Assembly: GCF_022869785.1 (NCBI RefSeq)
Contig: NZ_CP094997.1
Location: 2,294,001 to 2,358,000 of the forward strand
Source of the DNA: Dyadobacter chenwenxiniae
GTDB lineage: Bacteria; Bacteroidota; Bacteroidia; Cytophagales; Spirosomataceae
Reading direction: 5' to 3'
DNA length: 64,000 bases
The notes beneath the pieces are model-generated. The model had not been told where the DNA came from and made no database searches. It saw nothing but the letters and a program-made list of their open reading frames with translations. Both the position numbers and the translations under genes were made by a program. This document shows positions 32,884-41,500 of this stretch, in pieces; positions within the stretch are counted from its first letter, which is position 1; each line of letters begins with the position of its first letter.

Positions 32884-33255
32884 ATGAAAACACAATGGTT
32901 TTTGATCGAGAATGATGGCGATTATGTGCTGGCGCTTGCTCGTTATCAGGAAGTGAAGAATGCTCCCAAAAATAGTGATGCGCATAAGGAAAAACGCTTG
33001 CTTGTTCACCTTATTTCTGAGTATGAAAAAATTGGGGCGAACCTGATGGAGGTTGACCCGATTGAGCTGATTAAAATCCGAATGGATGATTTTGGTTATA
33101 AATCGGCTGATTTGGCGAAAGAATATGGCGATAAGGGAACGGTTAGTAAGGTCTTGAATTACAAACAAGCCTTATCGCTTACTATGATCCGGAAATTCAG
33201 CAGGCTGCTGCGGATTCCGGTGGAGGCACTGACGCATGAATACGAACTGCGCTGA
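32884..33255 (+). CDS. higA: HigA-type antitoxin with XRE-like helix-turn-helix
   Basis: The protein is 123 residues, the antitoxin partner of the HigB upstream. The C-terminal XRE-like HTH (about 60-115) includes IELIKIRMDDFGYKSADLAK, GTVSKVLNYKQALSL and IRKFSRLLRIPVEAL. The N-terminal half is rich in charged residues and resembles the toxin-binding part of HigA. It would bind both the toxin and operator DNA, for which the inverted repeat at 32480-32512 is the obvious candidate. It ends 1 bp before the convergent stop of the TlpA-like gene. Confidence 0.88.
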   Translation: MKTQWFLIENDGDYVLALARYQEVKNAPKNSDAHKEKRLLVHLISEYEKIGANLMEVDPIELIKIRMDDFGYKSADLAKEYGDKGTVSKVLNYKQALSLTMIRKFSRLLRIPVEALTHEYELR

Positions 33256-33768
33256 TTACTTGGCCAGCTCCACAGTCACCGCGTTTTCAAGTTCCTTGCC
33301 ATGCAGGTTCACCCCTACGATCGTGCCGCTTTTATCCAGTAAAACATTAAAAGGGAGCGCTTCAATTTCGTAGGTTTTGGCGACAGGGGATGTCCAGAAT
33401 TTCAGATCGCTGACCTGGATCCATTTGATCTTGTATTTACGGACTGTTTTCTCCCAGGCTGGCTTCTTGCTGTCCAGCGAAACGCCGAAAATTTCGAACT
33501 TTTTCTCAGCATTCCCCGACTTGTTGAATTGATTATAAAGCTTTTTGAGCTCCGGCTGCTCCTCTACACATGGCGCGCACCAGCTCGCCCAAAAATCAAC
33601 CAGAACAACCTTCCCTTTTTGGGATGAGAGTGCGATCGAATCGCCCATCAATGAAGGAAGCACTATCTCCGGCGCTCTTCCCCCAATTTTAATCACATTA
33701 CCCTGAGCCGCCGCATTCAAGCAGCCCAACAATCCAAAAACCAAACCCAACCCAGTCAATTTCAACAT
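33256..33768 (-). CDS. Secreted thioredoxin-like protein, TlpA/ResA type
   Basis: The protein is 170 residues with a signal peptide (about 1-22) and a thioredoxin fold of the AhpC-TSA/Redoxin kind. The active site is Cys64-Ala-Pro-Cys67 within VDFWASWCAPCVEEQPE. A later YEIEALPFNVLLDKSG carries the cis-proline loop. It probably works as an envelope disulfide reductase, for example in cytochrome c maturation or stress, but the partner is unknown. It is convergent with higA and upstream of the octamer/23-mer array on the minus strand. Confidence 0.92.
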   Translation of the reverse strand: MLKLTGLGLVFGLLGCLNAAAQGNVIKIGGRAPEIVLPSLMGDSIALSSQKGKVVLVDFWASWCAPCVEEQPELKKLYNQFNKSGNAEKKFEIFGVSLDSKKPAWEKTVRKYKIKWIQVSDLKFWTSPVAKTYEIEALPFNVLLDKSGTIVGVNLHGKELENAVTVELAK

Positions 33769-33794
33769 CGTAAATACATTAACTAACTCCTTAA

Positions 33795-33920
33795 CTCATT
33801 CAGCGCATGACGCCCGCTCATTCAATCATTCAATCATTCAATCATTCAATCATTCAGCGCAACGGCGCCCGCTCATTCAGCGCATCAGCGCCCGCTCATT
33901 CAGCGCACGCCGCCTGCTCA
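33795..33920. repeat. Compound intergenic repeat array with clean octamers and 23-bp units (locus 4)
   Basis: This is the most regular locus. A 22-bp unit (33798-33819, centre TGA, one G missing) is followed by four perfect ATTCAATC octamers (33820-33851). Then come 23-bp units at 33852-33874 (centre ACG) and 33875-33897 (centre TCA), and a 22-bp variant at 33898-33919 (centre CGC). All units share ATTCAGCGCA before and GCGCCCGCTC after the variable triplet. The array fills the gap between the TlpA-like and rhodanese genes and stops 1 bp before the rhodanese stop codon. Confidence 0.9.
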
Positions 33921-34361
33921 CTAATTAACCGGATACCCCGCATCAATCCAGTTTGTCTTGATATTTTTAGGCACATTCAGGAGTTTGGCCTTTGCGAAAC
34001 CCTTTTCTTTGATCAAACTGAACGCCGGGCGGATGTTAGGACACTTGTCGAACGGGCAGCAGCCGCAGTACAAAATCACTTCCCGGTCTTTCTTTTCCTT
34101 CGAAAGCATTTTTTCTAATTTCTTGATATTATCCTTTTCTTTTCCGGGTCCCACGTCCACCGAACCTTTGATAACCGCCTGTGGGCCAATGTTGATGATC
34201 AGCGGTTTGGCAGCATCAGGATTTTCGATAAGCGCAGCCAGCTCACTGGTAGGCATGAGTTGGGATTCCGTCCACGGCTCCTCTTTCGTCTGAGCCTGGA
34301 TATGGAGTGAGAGCAGGATAAAGGAGAAAATCAGTAGAAATTGTTTAGTGCTTTTCATCAT
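33921..34361 (-). CDS. Secreted rhodanese-domain protein
   Basis: The protein is 146 residues with a signal peptide (about 1-23, MMKSTKQ...IQAQ) and a rhodanese-like fold. The sulfur-accepting cysteine is probably Cys99 in VILYCGCCPFDKC, an unusually Cys-rich active loop (four cysteines in nine positions), followed by IRPAFSLIKEKGFAKAKLL. It may handle sulfane sulfur or selenium in the envelope. The gene lies 55 bp after selD on the same strand, and mnmH upstream also has a rhodanese domain, so a link to selenium handling is possible but unproven. Confidence 0.83.
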   Translation of the reverse strand: MMKSTKQFLLIFSFILLSLHIQAQTKEEPWTESQLMPTSELAALIENPDAAKPLIINIGPQAVIKGSVDVGPGKEKDNIKKLEKMLSKEKKDREVILYCGCCPFDKCPNIRPAFSLIKEKGFAKAKLLNVPKNIKTNWIDAGYPVN

Positions 34362-34416
34362 TATTTTACATTGAATGGTTTAAAAATCAGAAACCGGAAT
34401 ATGCACCGGGTTCATT

Positions 34417-35457
34417 TTATCGTACTGTGATCAGCGGCCCGTCGTGCCCGGGTTCCAGCCAGCCGAAAGATATCAAGTTATTGCCTAAGACGGCCATTGT
34501 TCTTTCGAAATCCGCAGCATGTTCCTCACTTACTGCAACGAGCAAACCGCCGCTGGTCTGCGGATCGGCAAGAATATATTTTTGGCGGTCGGTAAGCGGT
34601 CCCACTTTATGCCCATAACTTTCCAGATTTCTACTGGTTCCTCCCGGAAAGCACTGCTTATCGAGATAATAGGGCAGCGAGTCGATCACGGGGACTTTTT
34701 CAAACTCAATAACCGCTGACAAGCCGCTTCCTTCACACATTTCGGCAAGGTGGCCCAATAACCCAAAACCTGTAACATCCGTCATGGCTTCCACACCATC
34801 CATTCGGGCGAAAGTTTCGCCCAGGATGTTCAGTTTCACCATGCTATTGAGCGCTATTTCAGCATCCGCGTCTAGCAAAAGGCCCTTTTTCTGTGCAGTG
34901 GATAGTATTCCCACACCCAGCGCTTTGGTCAGATACAAACGGCACCCTGCCTTCCCAGTGGAGTTCTGTTTAAGCTGCCCGATGCTGACCAGACCGGTAA
35001 CAGCCAGCCCGAAAACGGGCTCGGGGCAGTCGATACTATGTCCGCCTGCGAGTGTAATGCCTGCTTCGCCACAGATGGCACGCGCGCCTTCGAGCACGCG
35101 CTGTGCCACCTCCGGCGCCAACTTATCGACAGGCCAGCCGAGGATTGCAATCGCAAGGACCGGGTTTCCACCCATGGCATATACATCACTGATGGCATTT
35201 GCGGACGCGATCCGACCGAAATCGTAGGCATCGTCCACAATGGGCATGAAAAAGTCCGTGGTTGAAATGAGCGCAGTGCCATTCCCGAGATCGAGAACAG
35301 CCGCATCATCACGTTTATCGTTCCCTACGAGCAGTCGCGGGTCGGCTTGTGCGATGACGGGACTATGCAGGATTTTGTCCAGGATAGCCGGGCTGATCTT
35401 GCAGCCGCAGCCGGCTCCGTGGGAATATTGCGTTAGTTTAACAGTTGTTGTGTCCAT
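34417..35457 (-). CDS. selD: Selenide, water dikinase SelD
   Basis: The protein is 346 residues, making selenophosphate from selenide and ATP. The active site matches E. coli numbering: Cys17 and Lys20 in SHGAGCGCKISP, with no selenocysteine codon. Other signatures are GNDKRDDAAVLDLG, TTDFFMPIVDDAYDFGRIASANAISDVYAMGG and the glycine-rich DVTGFGLLGHLAEM. It lies 8 bp after mnmH on the same strand, so the two form an operon for 2-selenouridine in tRNA. No selA, selB or selC was seen in the window, so selenoprotein synthesis is not indicated here. Confidence 0.97.
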   Translation of the reverse strand: MDTTTVKLTQYSHGAGCGCKISPAILDKILHSPVIAQADPRLLVGNDKRDDAAVLDLGNGTALISTTDFFMPIVDDAYDFGRIASANAISDVYAMGGNPVLAIAILGWPVDKLAPEVAQRVLEGARAICGEAGITLAGGHSIDCPEPVFGLAVTGLVSIGQLKQNSTGKAGCRLYLTKALGVGILSTAQKKGLLLDADAEIALNSMVKLNILGETFARMDGVEAMTDVTGFGLLGHLAEMCEGSGLSAVIEFEKVPVIDSLPYYLDKQCFPGGTSRNLESYGHKVGPLTDRQKYILADPQTSGGLLVAVSEEHAADFERTMAVLGNNLISFGWLEPGHDGPLITVR

Positions 35458-35465
35458 GGGGTTTG

Positions 35466-36509
35466 CTATGGGTGCGCTGTGGCCGGAATAGTGTTGATAT
35501 AATTTAAAATCTGCTTTGCATTTACAGTCATATCCTTGCTTGTAATGTCCATAGTCAGCACCTTTTCGGCGCTTCTTTTGGCCATATCTTTCTGGTAAGT
35601 CTTGTCATAATAAACGAGCACGATACGGATAAATTCTTCCATATTTCCCTCACTGATGGCCGCTATTGCTTGCTTCGTCTGCAATGGTCCCAGCCTTTTG
35701 TGAATGCGGTTTGTGCAGGCGATCAAAAATTCTTTTTCGAGCGGGCCGTATTCCAATGTTAATGCCTCAACCCGCTGATCCAAGCCCACTTTGATATCGA
35801 TCAGCGTGGCGCTGCTCATTTGATTGAAAAAGGGCGCAGGAATTGTAAGTTTGCCAATATTTCTGCTCTCGTCTTCCACCCACAGGCACTTTTCCCTATT
35901 GATATCTTTCAACTGGCAGGCCAGATTGTTTTCAAACTGTTCCTGCGTGGGCTGGACAAGCCTGTTCATCGTGCCATAGGACGAGCCCTGATGCTGCGCC
36001 AGGTCTTCCAGATCAATTACTTGTTCGCCCAGCGACGCGAGTTCACGTAAGATTTTTGTCTTGCCCGATCCTGTCCTGCCTCCCAATATCAGGAACGCCG
36101 CTGGTTTCTGAAACTGTTCCAGCGCCCATCGCCTGAAACTTTTATAACCACCTTCAATGAGAAAAACCTCAAAACCATAAAGACTTAACGCCCAAGCCAT
36201 GGCACCACTCCGCATGCCGCCCCGCCAGCAATGCACTGCAACTTTTTTACCGGGAGCAACTTCGAGAGCATGCTTGATAAAGCCCGACCATTTGGAACCG
36301 GTTAAGTCAAATCCTAACAGAATCGCTTCCTCCCTCCCAACCTGCTTGTAAGTTGTCCCGACCAAAACCCGCTCTTCGTTGGTAAACAAAGGCAGATTGA
36401 ATGCGCCGGGAATGTGCCCATGCGCAAACTCCGCCGGCGTGCGCACATCAGCCAGCGGAACACCGCCTGGTAAAAGAAAATATTCGTTGATCGCTATTGT
36501 TCTGATCAT
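35466..36509 (-). CDS. mnmH: tRNA 2-selenouridine(34) synthase MnmH (SelU)
   Basis: The protein is 347 residues and replaces sulfur with selenium at U34 of certain tRNAs using selenophosphate. The N-terminal rhodanese domain has Cys94 in VHCWRGGMRSGAM, and a P-loop GGRTGSGKT is at 143-151. Domain order and length are normal for MnmH. It is the first gene of the mnmH-selD pair. It is divergent from the TspO-type gene, with a 54-bp intergenic gap in which both promoters must lie. Confidence 0.95.
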   Translation of the reverse strand: MIRTIAINEYFLLPGGVPLADVRTPAEFAHGHIPGAFNLPLFTNEERVLVGTTYKQVGREEAILLGFDLTGSKWSGFIKHALEVAPGKKVAVHCWRGGMRSGAMAWALSLYGFEVFLIEGGYKSFRRWALEQFQKPAAFLILGGRTGSGKTKILRELASLGEQVIDLEDLAQHQGSSYGTMNRLVQPTQEQFENNLACQLKDINREKCLWVEDESRNIGKLTIPAPFFNQMSSATLIDIKVGLDQRVEALTLEYGPLEKEFLIACTNRIHKRLGPLQTKQAIAAISEGNMEEFIRIVLVYYDKTYQKDMAKRSAEKVLTMDITSKDMTVNAKQILNYINTIPATAHP

Positions 36510-36563
36510 CTTGGCACAGGCTTTGCAGGTTTCAGTTTTATCAAAAAATTCGGACCTTCAATT

Positions 36564-37340
36564 ATGACAAAGACATTGCAAATAGCGAATATACTGGCAT
36601 TCATTGCGACAGTAATCATGAATTACTTGTCGAATACAGGCATTTTCAATAATAATACAATGGCCACGGTCTCGGCCGAATATCAAAATTTCTTCACACC
36701 CTCTGGCTATGCGTTCTCCATTTGGGGGGTGATTTACATTGGTCTGGCTGCATTTGTAATTCATCAGAGCCGAGGGCTTTTCAATGATAAAAAGGCGCCG
36801 GAGATCGTAGGCAGGATCGGATGGCTTTTCGTCATTTCCTGCATTGCGAATTGCCTGTGGATCATTGCCTGGCTTTATGACTATACGGGCGCTTCCGTGC
36901 TGATAATGATTGTGTTACTCAGCTCATTGCTGGGAATAGTTTTAAAAACACGCATGGAACTGGATCTGGTCACTATGAAAAAAATTGCCTTGGAATGGTG
37001 GCCTTTTGCATTATATCTGGGCTGGATTACCGTTGCATTGATCGCCAATATCGCTGCTTATCTTACCAAGATCGGCTGGGATGGCTTCGGGATTTCTGCA
37101 AATGCCTGGACCATCATTATGATCTGTGTGGCAGGTTTTATCCAACTCTTCCTGACATGGAACCGTAATTTGCGAGAGGCTGCAATGGTCGGCGCATGGG
37201 GGCTTGCCGCGGTTGCTGTGGCAAACTGGGGAGCGCATCAGGACATTGCGTTCACGGCAGTTGCTGTCGTTGCAGTAATCCTGATCAGCAATGGCTTACA
37301 TGCCTATATGAACCGGGGCAAACATTATCTGGTCAAATAA
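36564..37340 (+). CDS. TspO/MBR-like tryptophan-rich membrane protein, extended form
   Basis: The protein is 258 residues with about 7 hydrophobic helices. This is longer than the 160-residue, 5-helix classical TspO, so it belongs to the extended tryptophan-rich sensory family common in Bacteroidota. Tryptophans are concentrated in FSIWGVIYIGLAA, NCLWIIAWLYDYTG, EWWPFALYLGWITVA and GAWGLAAVAVANWGAHQD. TspO proteins bind porphyrins and cholesterol-like ligands, but the ligand here is unknown. It converges with the acyltransferase gene, stops 15 bp apart. Confidence 0.87.
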   Translation: MTKTLQIANILAFIATVIMNYLSNTGIFNNNTMATVSAEYQNFFTPSGYAFSIWGVIYIGLAAFVIHQSRGLFNDKKAPEIVGRIGWLFVISCIANCLWIIAWLYDYTGASVLIMIVLLSSLLGIVLKTRMELDLVTMKKIALEWWPFALYLGWITVALIANIAAYLTKIGWDGFGISANAWTIIMICVAGFIQLFLTWNRNLREAAMVGAWGLAAVAVANWGAHQDIAFTAVAVVAVILISNGLHAYMNRGKHYLVK

Positions 37341-37355
37341 CTGACGTTAACATTG

Positions 37356-38513
37356 CTAAATGACCTTATTGACACCAGGAATTCTGATGACGAAGTCGCC
37401 CAGCAAAAAACTGAATATAACGCCCAGGGGAGTTACGATCAGCAGTTTCACAACCGGGTCCACGTCCCAGGACCTTAGTAAAAGTGAAAGGGAGATGAGC
37501 ACGAATGGGTGCAAAATGTACACGGCAAACGCGCAGCGGGACATTCTACTGAGCAGAGCGTTCGGCGTATTTAAGTGCTCTTTGCCATATGCAAAAAGTG
37601 CGACCATGATGCACACACCTGTAATTTGTTCCCAAAACGCATAGAATGCTGCCTCGCCGTGCAACCCGCCGCTGAACCATTCCAGAGGATTATCGAAAAT
37701 CATCTTGATTGCATAAACCATCGGGAAACCAATAAAGATCATGCACAGCGCGATGGTCTTTATTTTTTTGTACTGACCGGAATTTAGCTGATCCAGCCAT
37801 TTGCTTTCTGCGGCCGCGATGCCGACCATAAAAACGGCGATGTATTGCGGAAAATGCCCGAGCTGGAACCCAACCGGATCCAGCACCCAACCCACCGGAA
37901 AACTCAGCCTGACTATGAAACTGACAACGGCGAGGGCGGCTCCTAAACGCAGAATATTTTTCACCGCAGGCATGGGCCAGACGTCGGGCGGAGATGTTGC
38001 AATGCTTTTCCAAACTGCATAAAGAAGGCTGAAAAGCAGCAACGCCACTACAAACCACAAAACGCCCACGCTGATCCAAGAGTCGTAACCGGATAAAAAT
38101 TGCAGGAATGTAATGTGATGCTCCCCGGCGTAATAGTAAACCAGGTAGTTCATGACGGGCGCCAGTACGAAAGAGTAAAACAACAGCGGAATTCCAAGAC
38201 GAAACAATCGGTCCCTAATAAAAACCGTTGCGCCTTTCTTTTTGTAAGAGGACGGAATGAACAATGCCGACAGGAAAAAGAAAAAACCCATAAAGTACGA
38301 CTGATTCACGGCCACAAACATTGTCATAGCCATGATAGCACCGGTAATGGTTGTTTTTTCTGAATAATACCACCCTCCCGGCGCGCCGTAAGTGACAAAA
38401 GCATGATGCGCAATCACAAGAGCGGTCAGCAGCACTTTCAGATAATCAATGTATACGATTTTACTTTTGGGATGATCGGGAATTAGGGCAGATGGCGGAA
38501 CCTGGTGTGACAT
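37356..38513 (-). CDS. Acyltransferase family 3 integral membrane protein (OafA/OpgC-like)
   Basis: The protein is 385 residues with about 10 membrane helices, an acyltransferase-3 that moves acyl groups to sugars at the membrane. The catalytic histidine region is VIAHHAFVTYGAPGG near residue 35-49, and the hydrophobic FIRDRLFRLGIPLLFYSF is a typical following helix. A late LSRMSRCAFAVYILHPFVLIS contains the conserved HP. The substrate is unknown, with candidates including cell-wall or O-antigen sugars and osmoregulated glucans. It follows the hybrid kinase gene on the same strand after 52 bp. Confidence 0.9.
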   Translation of the reverse strand: MSHQVPPSALIPDHPKSKIVYIDYLKVLLTALVIAHHAFVTYGAPGGWYYSEKTTITGAIMAMTMFVAVNQSYFMGFFFFLSALFIPSSYKKKGATVFIRDRLFRLGIPLLFYSFVLAPVMNYLVYYYAGEHHITFLQFLSGYDSWISVGVLWFVVALLLFSLLYAVWKSIATSPPDVWPMPAVKNILRLGAALAVVSFIVRLSFPVGWVLDPVGFQLGHFPQYIAVFMVGIAAAESKWLDQLNSGQYKKIKTIALCMIFIGFPMVYAIKMIFDNPLEWFSGGLHGEAAFYAFWEQITGVCIMVALFAYGKEHLNTPNALLSRMSRCAFAVYILHPFVLISLSLLLRSWDVDPVVKLLIVTPLGVIFSFLLGDFVIRIPGVNKVI

Positions 38514-38565
38514 TTCTTCTCGGTTATGGCTAATAGGACCAAGTTACAAAAAAGCTCATGGAATG

Positions 38566-41500
38566 TCAGGATTGCGCGTCTGCTGGCTGCTTATGGATTT
38601 TTTGATAGGCCTTTTTCAGCACTTCCTTAATCACCTCGAGCTTCATCGGCTTGGAAATGTAATCGTCCATGCCGTTGTTCAGGCAGTTATTTCTGTCTTC
38701 GGTCATGGCGTTGGCGGTGAGGGCTACAATGTATGGCAATGCGCTGTGGTCTTTCCGGATGATCTTGGTTGCTTCGAGGCCGTCCATTACGGGCATTTGC
38801 AAGTCCATCAGGATCACATCATAGGCGGTCGAGGCCAATTTCTCAATGGCAACCAAGCCATTTTCGGCTATCTGGATTTCGTAACCCAGCTTTTTAAGCA
38901 CGTAGTCGATAAACTTCTGATTCACCAAATTATCTTCGGCAACCATTATTTTGAGAGGAAATTGGATTGAAAAATCGGTTTCTAGCATTCGCTTTTCTGG
39001 TTCTGATTCGGATGGAAGGTGTTGTTGGTGAGTCAGTGCAGCAAAAATACTTTTTAATAAAACAGATTTACGAACGGGTTTGGTTAAAATGTCTGCAAAA
39101 AGTTCAGGGAATTTCATCCTGGCGTCGTCACCGGCTGAACTTAATAAAATTACGGTTACGGATGGGAAATCTGTTGCTATCTTTCTGGCAAGCGAAACAC
39201 CGTCCTGTTCCGGCATATCCATATCGGTCACCACAAGCTCGATCTGACTATCGCGCTGCAATGCTGCTAAGGCCTCGCAAGCAGATTCGGCCAGAACCGG
39301 TTTCAGTTTCCATTGCTCGGCATGGCTTTTCAGAATGTTGAGATTTGTTAAACTGTCGTCGACAAACAATATGCCTTTTCCTTCAATCTGCACCAAATTT
39401 TGCGCTTCATTCGGCTTCGACTTCATTTTTTCAACATAGCCGACTGATATATAAAAATGAAATGAAGACCCTTTTCCGTATTCGCTCTCTACGCGAATCG
39501 CACCATTCATGAGGCGGACGAGCCTTTCGCAGATCACGAGGCCGAGACCGGTGCCGCCATACATGCGGTTTACGGAAGAATCCACTTGTGAAAATGGTTT
39601 GAACAGGTTATTCAGACTTTCCTGCTTAATGCCAATTCCGGTGTCCCGGACCGTAAAACCAACATCAATTTCGTTGTTTTCAGCTGATGTATTAGGATAA
39701 ACATGCACGTAAACTTCACCACGGCTCGTAAATTTAATGGCGTTATTGATCAGGTTGGTCAAAATTTGTTTCAGCCTCGAACTGTCGCCCACCAGATAAT
39801 CCGGAAGGCCTGGTTCAATGTGATACAAGAGATCAATATGCTGCTTCGAAGCTTGTAATGAAAACAGGTCCATGATTTCTTCAATAGTCAGCCGTAGGTC
39901 AAATTCATGTGCTTCGAGGTCGATCTTGCCGGATTCTATCTTTGAAAAATCCAGAATGTCGTTGATGACATTCACCAGGGTTTCTCCGCAGCTTGCAATT
40001 GTCTTGGTATAATCTTGCTGTTCCTCGGTCAGTTCTGTTTCCGAGAGCAATGCAGTCATGCCAATGACGCCATTCATGGGCGTCCGGATTTCATGGCTCA
40101 TCGTAGCCAGGAAAATGCTTTTCGCCTGATTGGCCCGCTCCGCTTCTTCTCGCGCCAGTTGCGCCTGTTCATGCTGCTCGAACAATTCCTCCGTCTGGAC
40201 GCGCAGTTCTTCCGATTGCGATTGTAACTCCTCATTCAGCGCATGCAGATGGTCCGCCTGCGCATGCAGCTCCTCAGCCTGTTTTTGCACCGTCGCCGTG
40301 CGTTCTTCCACCAATTTTTCCAGGTTCGCCTTCTGCCGGATAATGGTGTTTACGCGATAAAGATATAGCCAGTAAACCGTACATACTGCTACGATAACCG
40401 AGGCAATCCTGAACCACCAGGTTGCCCAGAACGGCGGCCTGACGATAATGTTCAGGCTGTTTTGCCCGGTGATCCATACGCCCGAAGTGTTCTGCGCCTT
40501 GATTTTGAACACATAATTGCCAGACGGCAGATTGGTATAGATGGCGGTGTTATCGTCTCCAACATAATGCCAGTTTTTGTCAAACCCTTCCAGGGAATAA
40601 GCGTAGCTTTTTTGAAAAGACGAAAAATCCAGTGCCGCGAAAGTAATCGAAATGAAGGACTGGTCATGTGAAAGTGTGATCGTTCGCGCCTGGGAAATTT
40701 CCTGAGGCAAAACGAGTGCATATCCGTCCGGATCCGCATCTGCTTCGTCGCGGTTGAACACTTTAAAACTCGTTACGATAATGGGATAGTTACTGCTTTC
40801 CCTGCTGATTTGCCTTGGATTGATTTTATTAAAACCATTGACCCCACCAAAATACAAAATACCCTCCTTATCCTTATAGGCTGATTTTTGATTAAATTCC
40901 CTCGCTTGCAGGCCATATTCAATCGTATAATTCTGAAACTTTTCGGCTTTTGGATCAAAACGGGAAAGCCCGCTCACCGTACTAACCCAGAGCATGCCCA
41001 AATCGTCCTCAATAACCGCTTCGGTAACATTGTTGACCAACCCCTCCTTGGTCGTATATTTTTTGAATTTGCCCGTATGCGGGTCAAAACGGATGAGCCC
41101 CCGCAGCGTTGAGAGCCATAAGATGCCGTGCTTGTCTTCTGCAATGCTATTGATCGCGCTGTTAAAAACGCGTTCGCTGTCACTCACCCGAAATCTCGTA
41201 AATGTGTCGGTCGCACGGTTATACCGGTTCAGCTGGCCTTCATCCGTGCCCATCCACAAGTTACCGCTGCGATCCGTGAGGAAACAATTAATAGTGTTGT
41301 CAGATAGCGTTTTCGGATCGGTAAGCTCACTGAGATAATGCTTAAACCGCCTGGTTGCAGGATCAAAAACATCCAGCCCTTCGCCGTAAGTGCTTAACCA
41401 TATCCTGTTATCGGGCGTCCTGGCTATTGCATATACATTGTTGGAATACAAGCTGTTAGTATCGTTTTCGAGATGTTTCAAAACAGTAAACCGTTTTGTT

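Noticed and set aside
33820..33851. Octamer array as a CRISPR-like array
   Set aside because: Repeats are 8 bp with no spacers of constant length, and there are no cas genes in the window.
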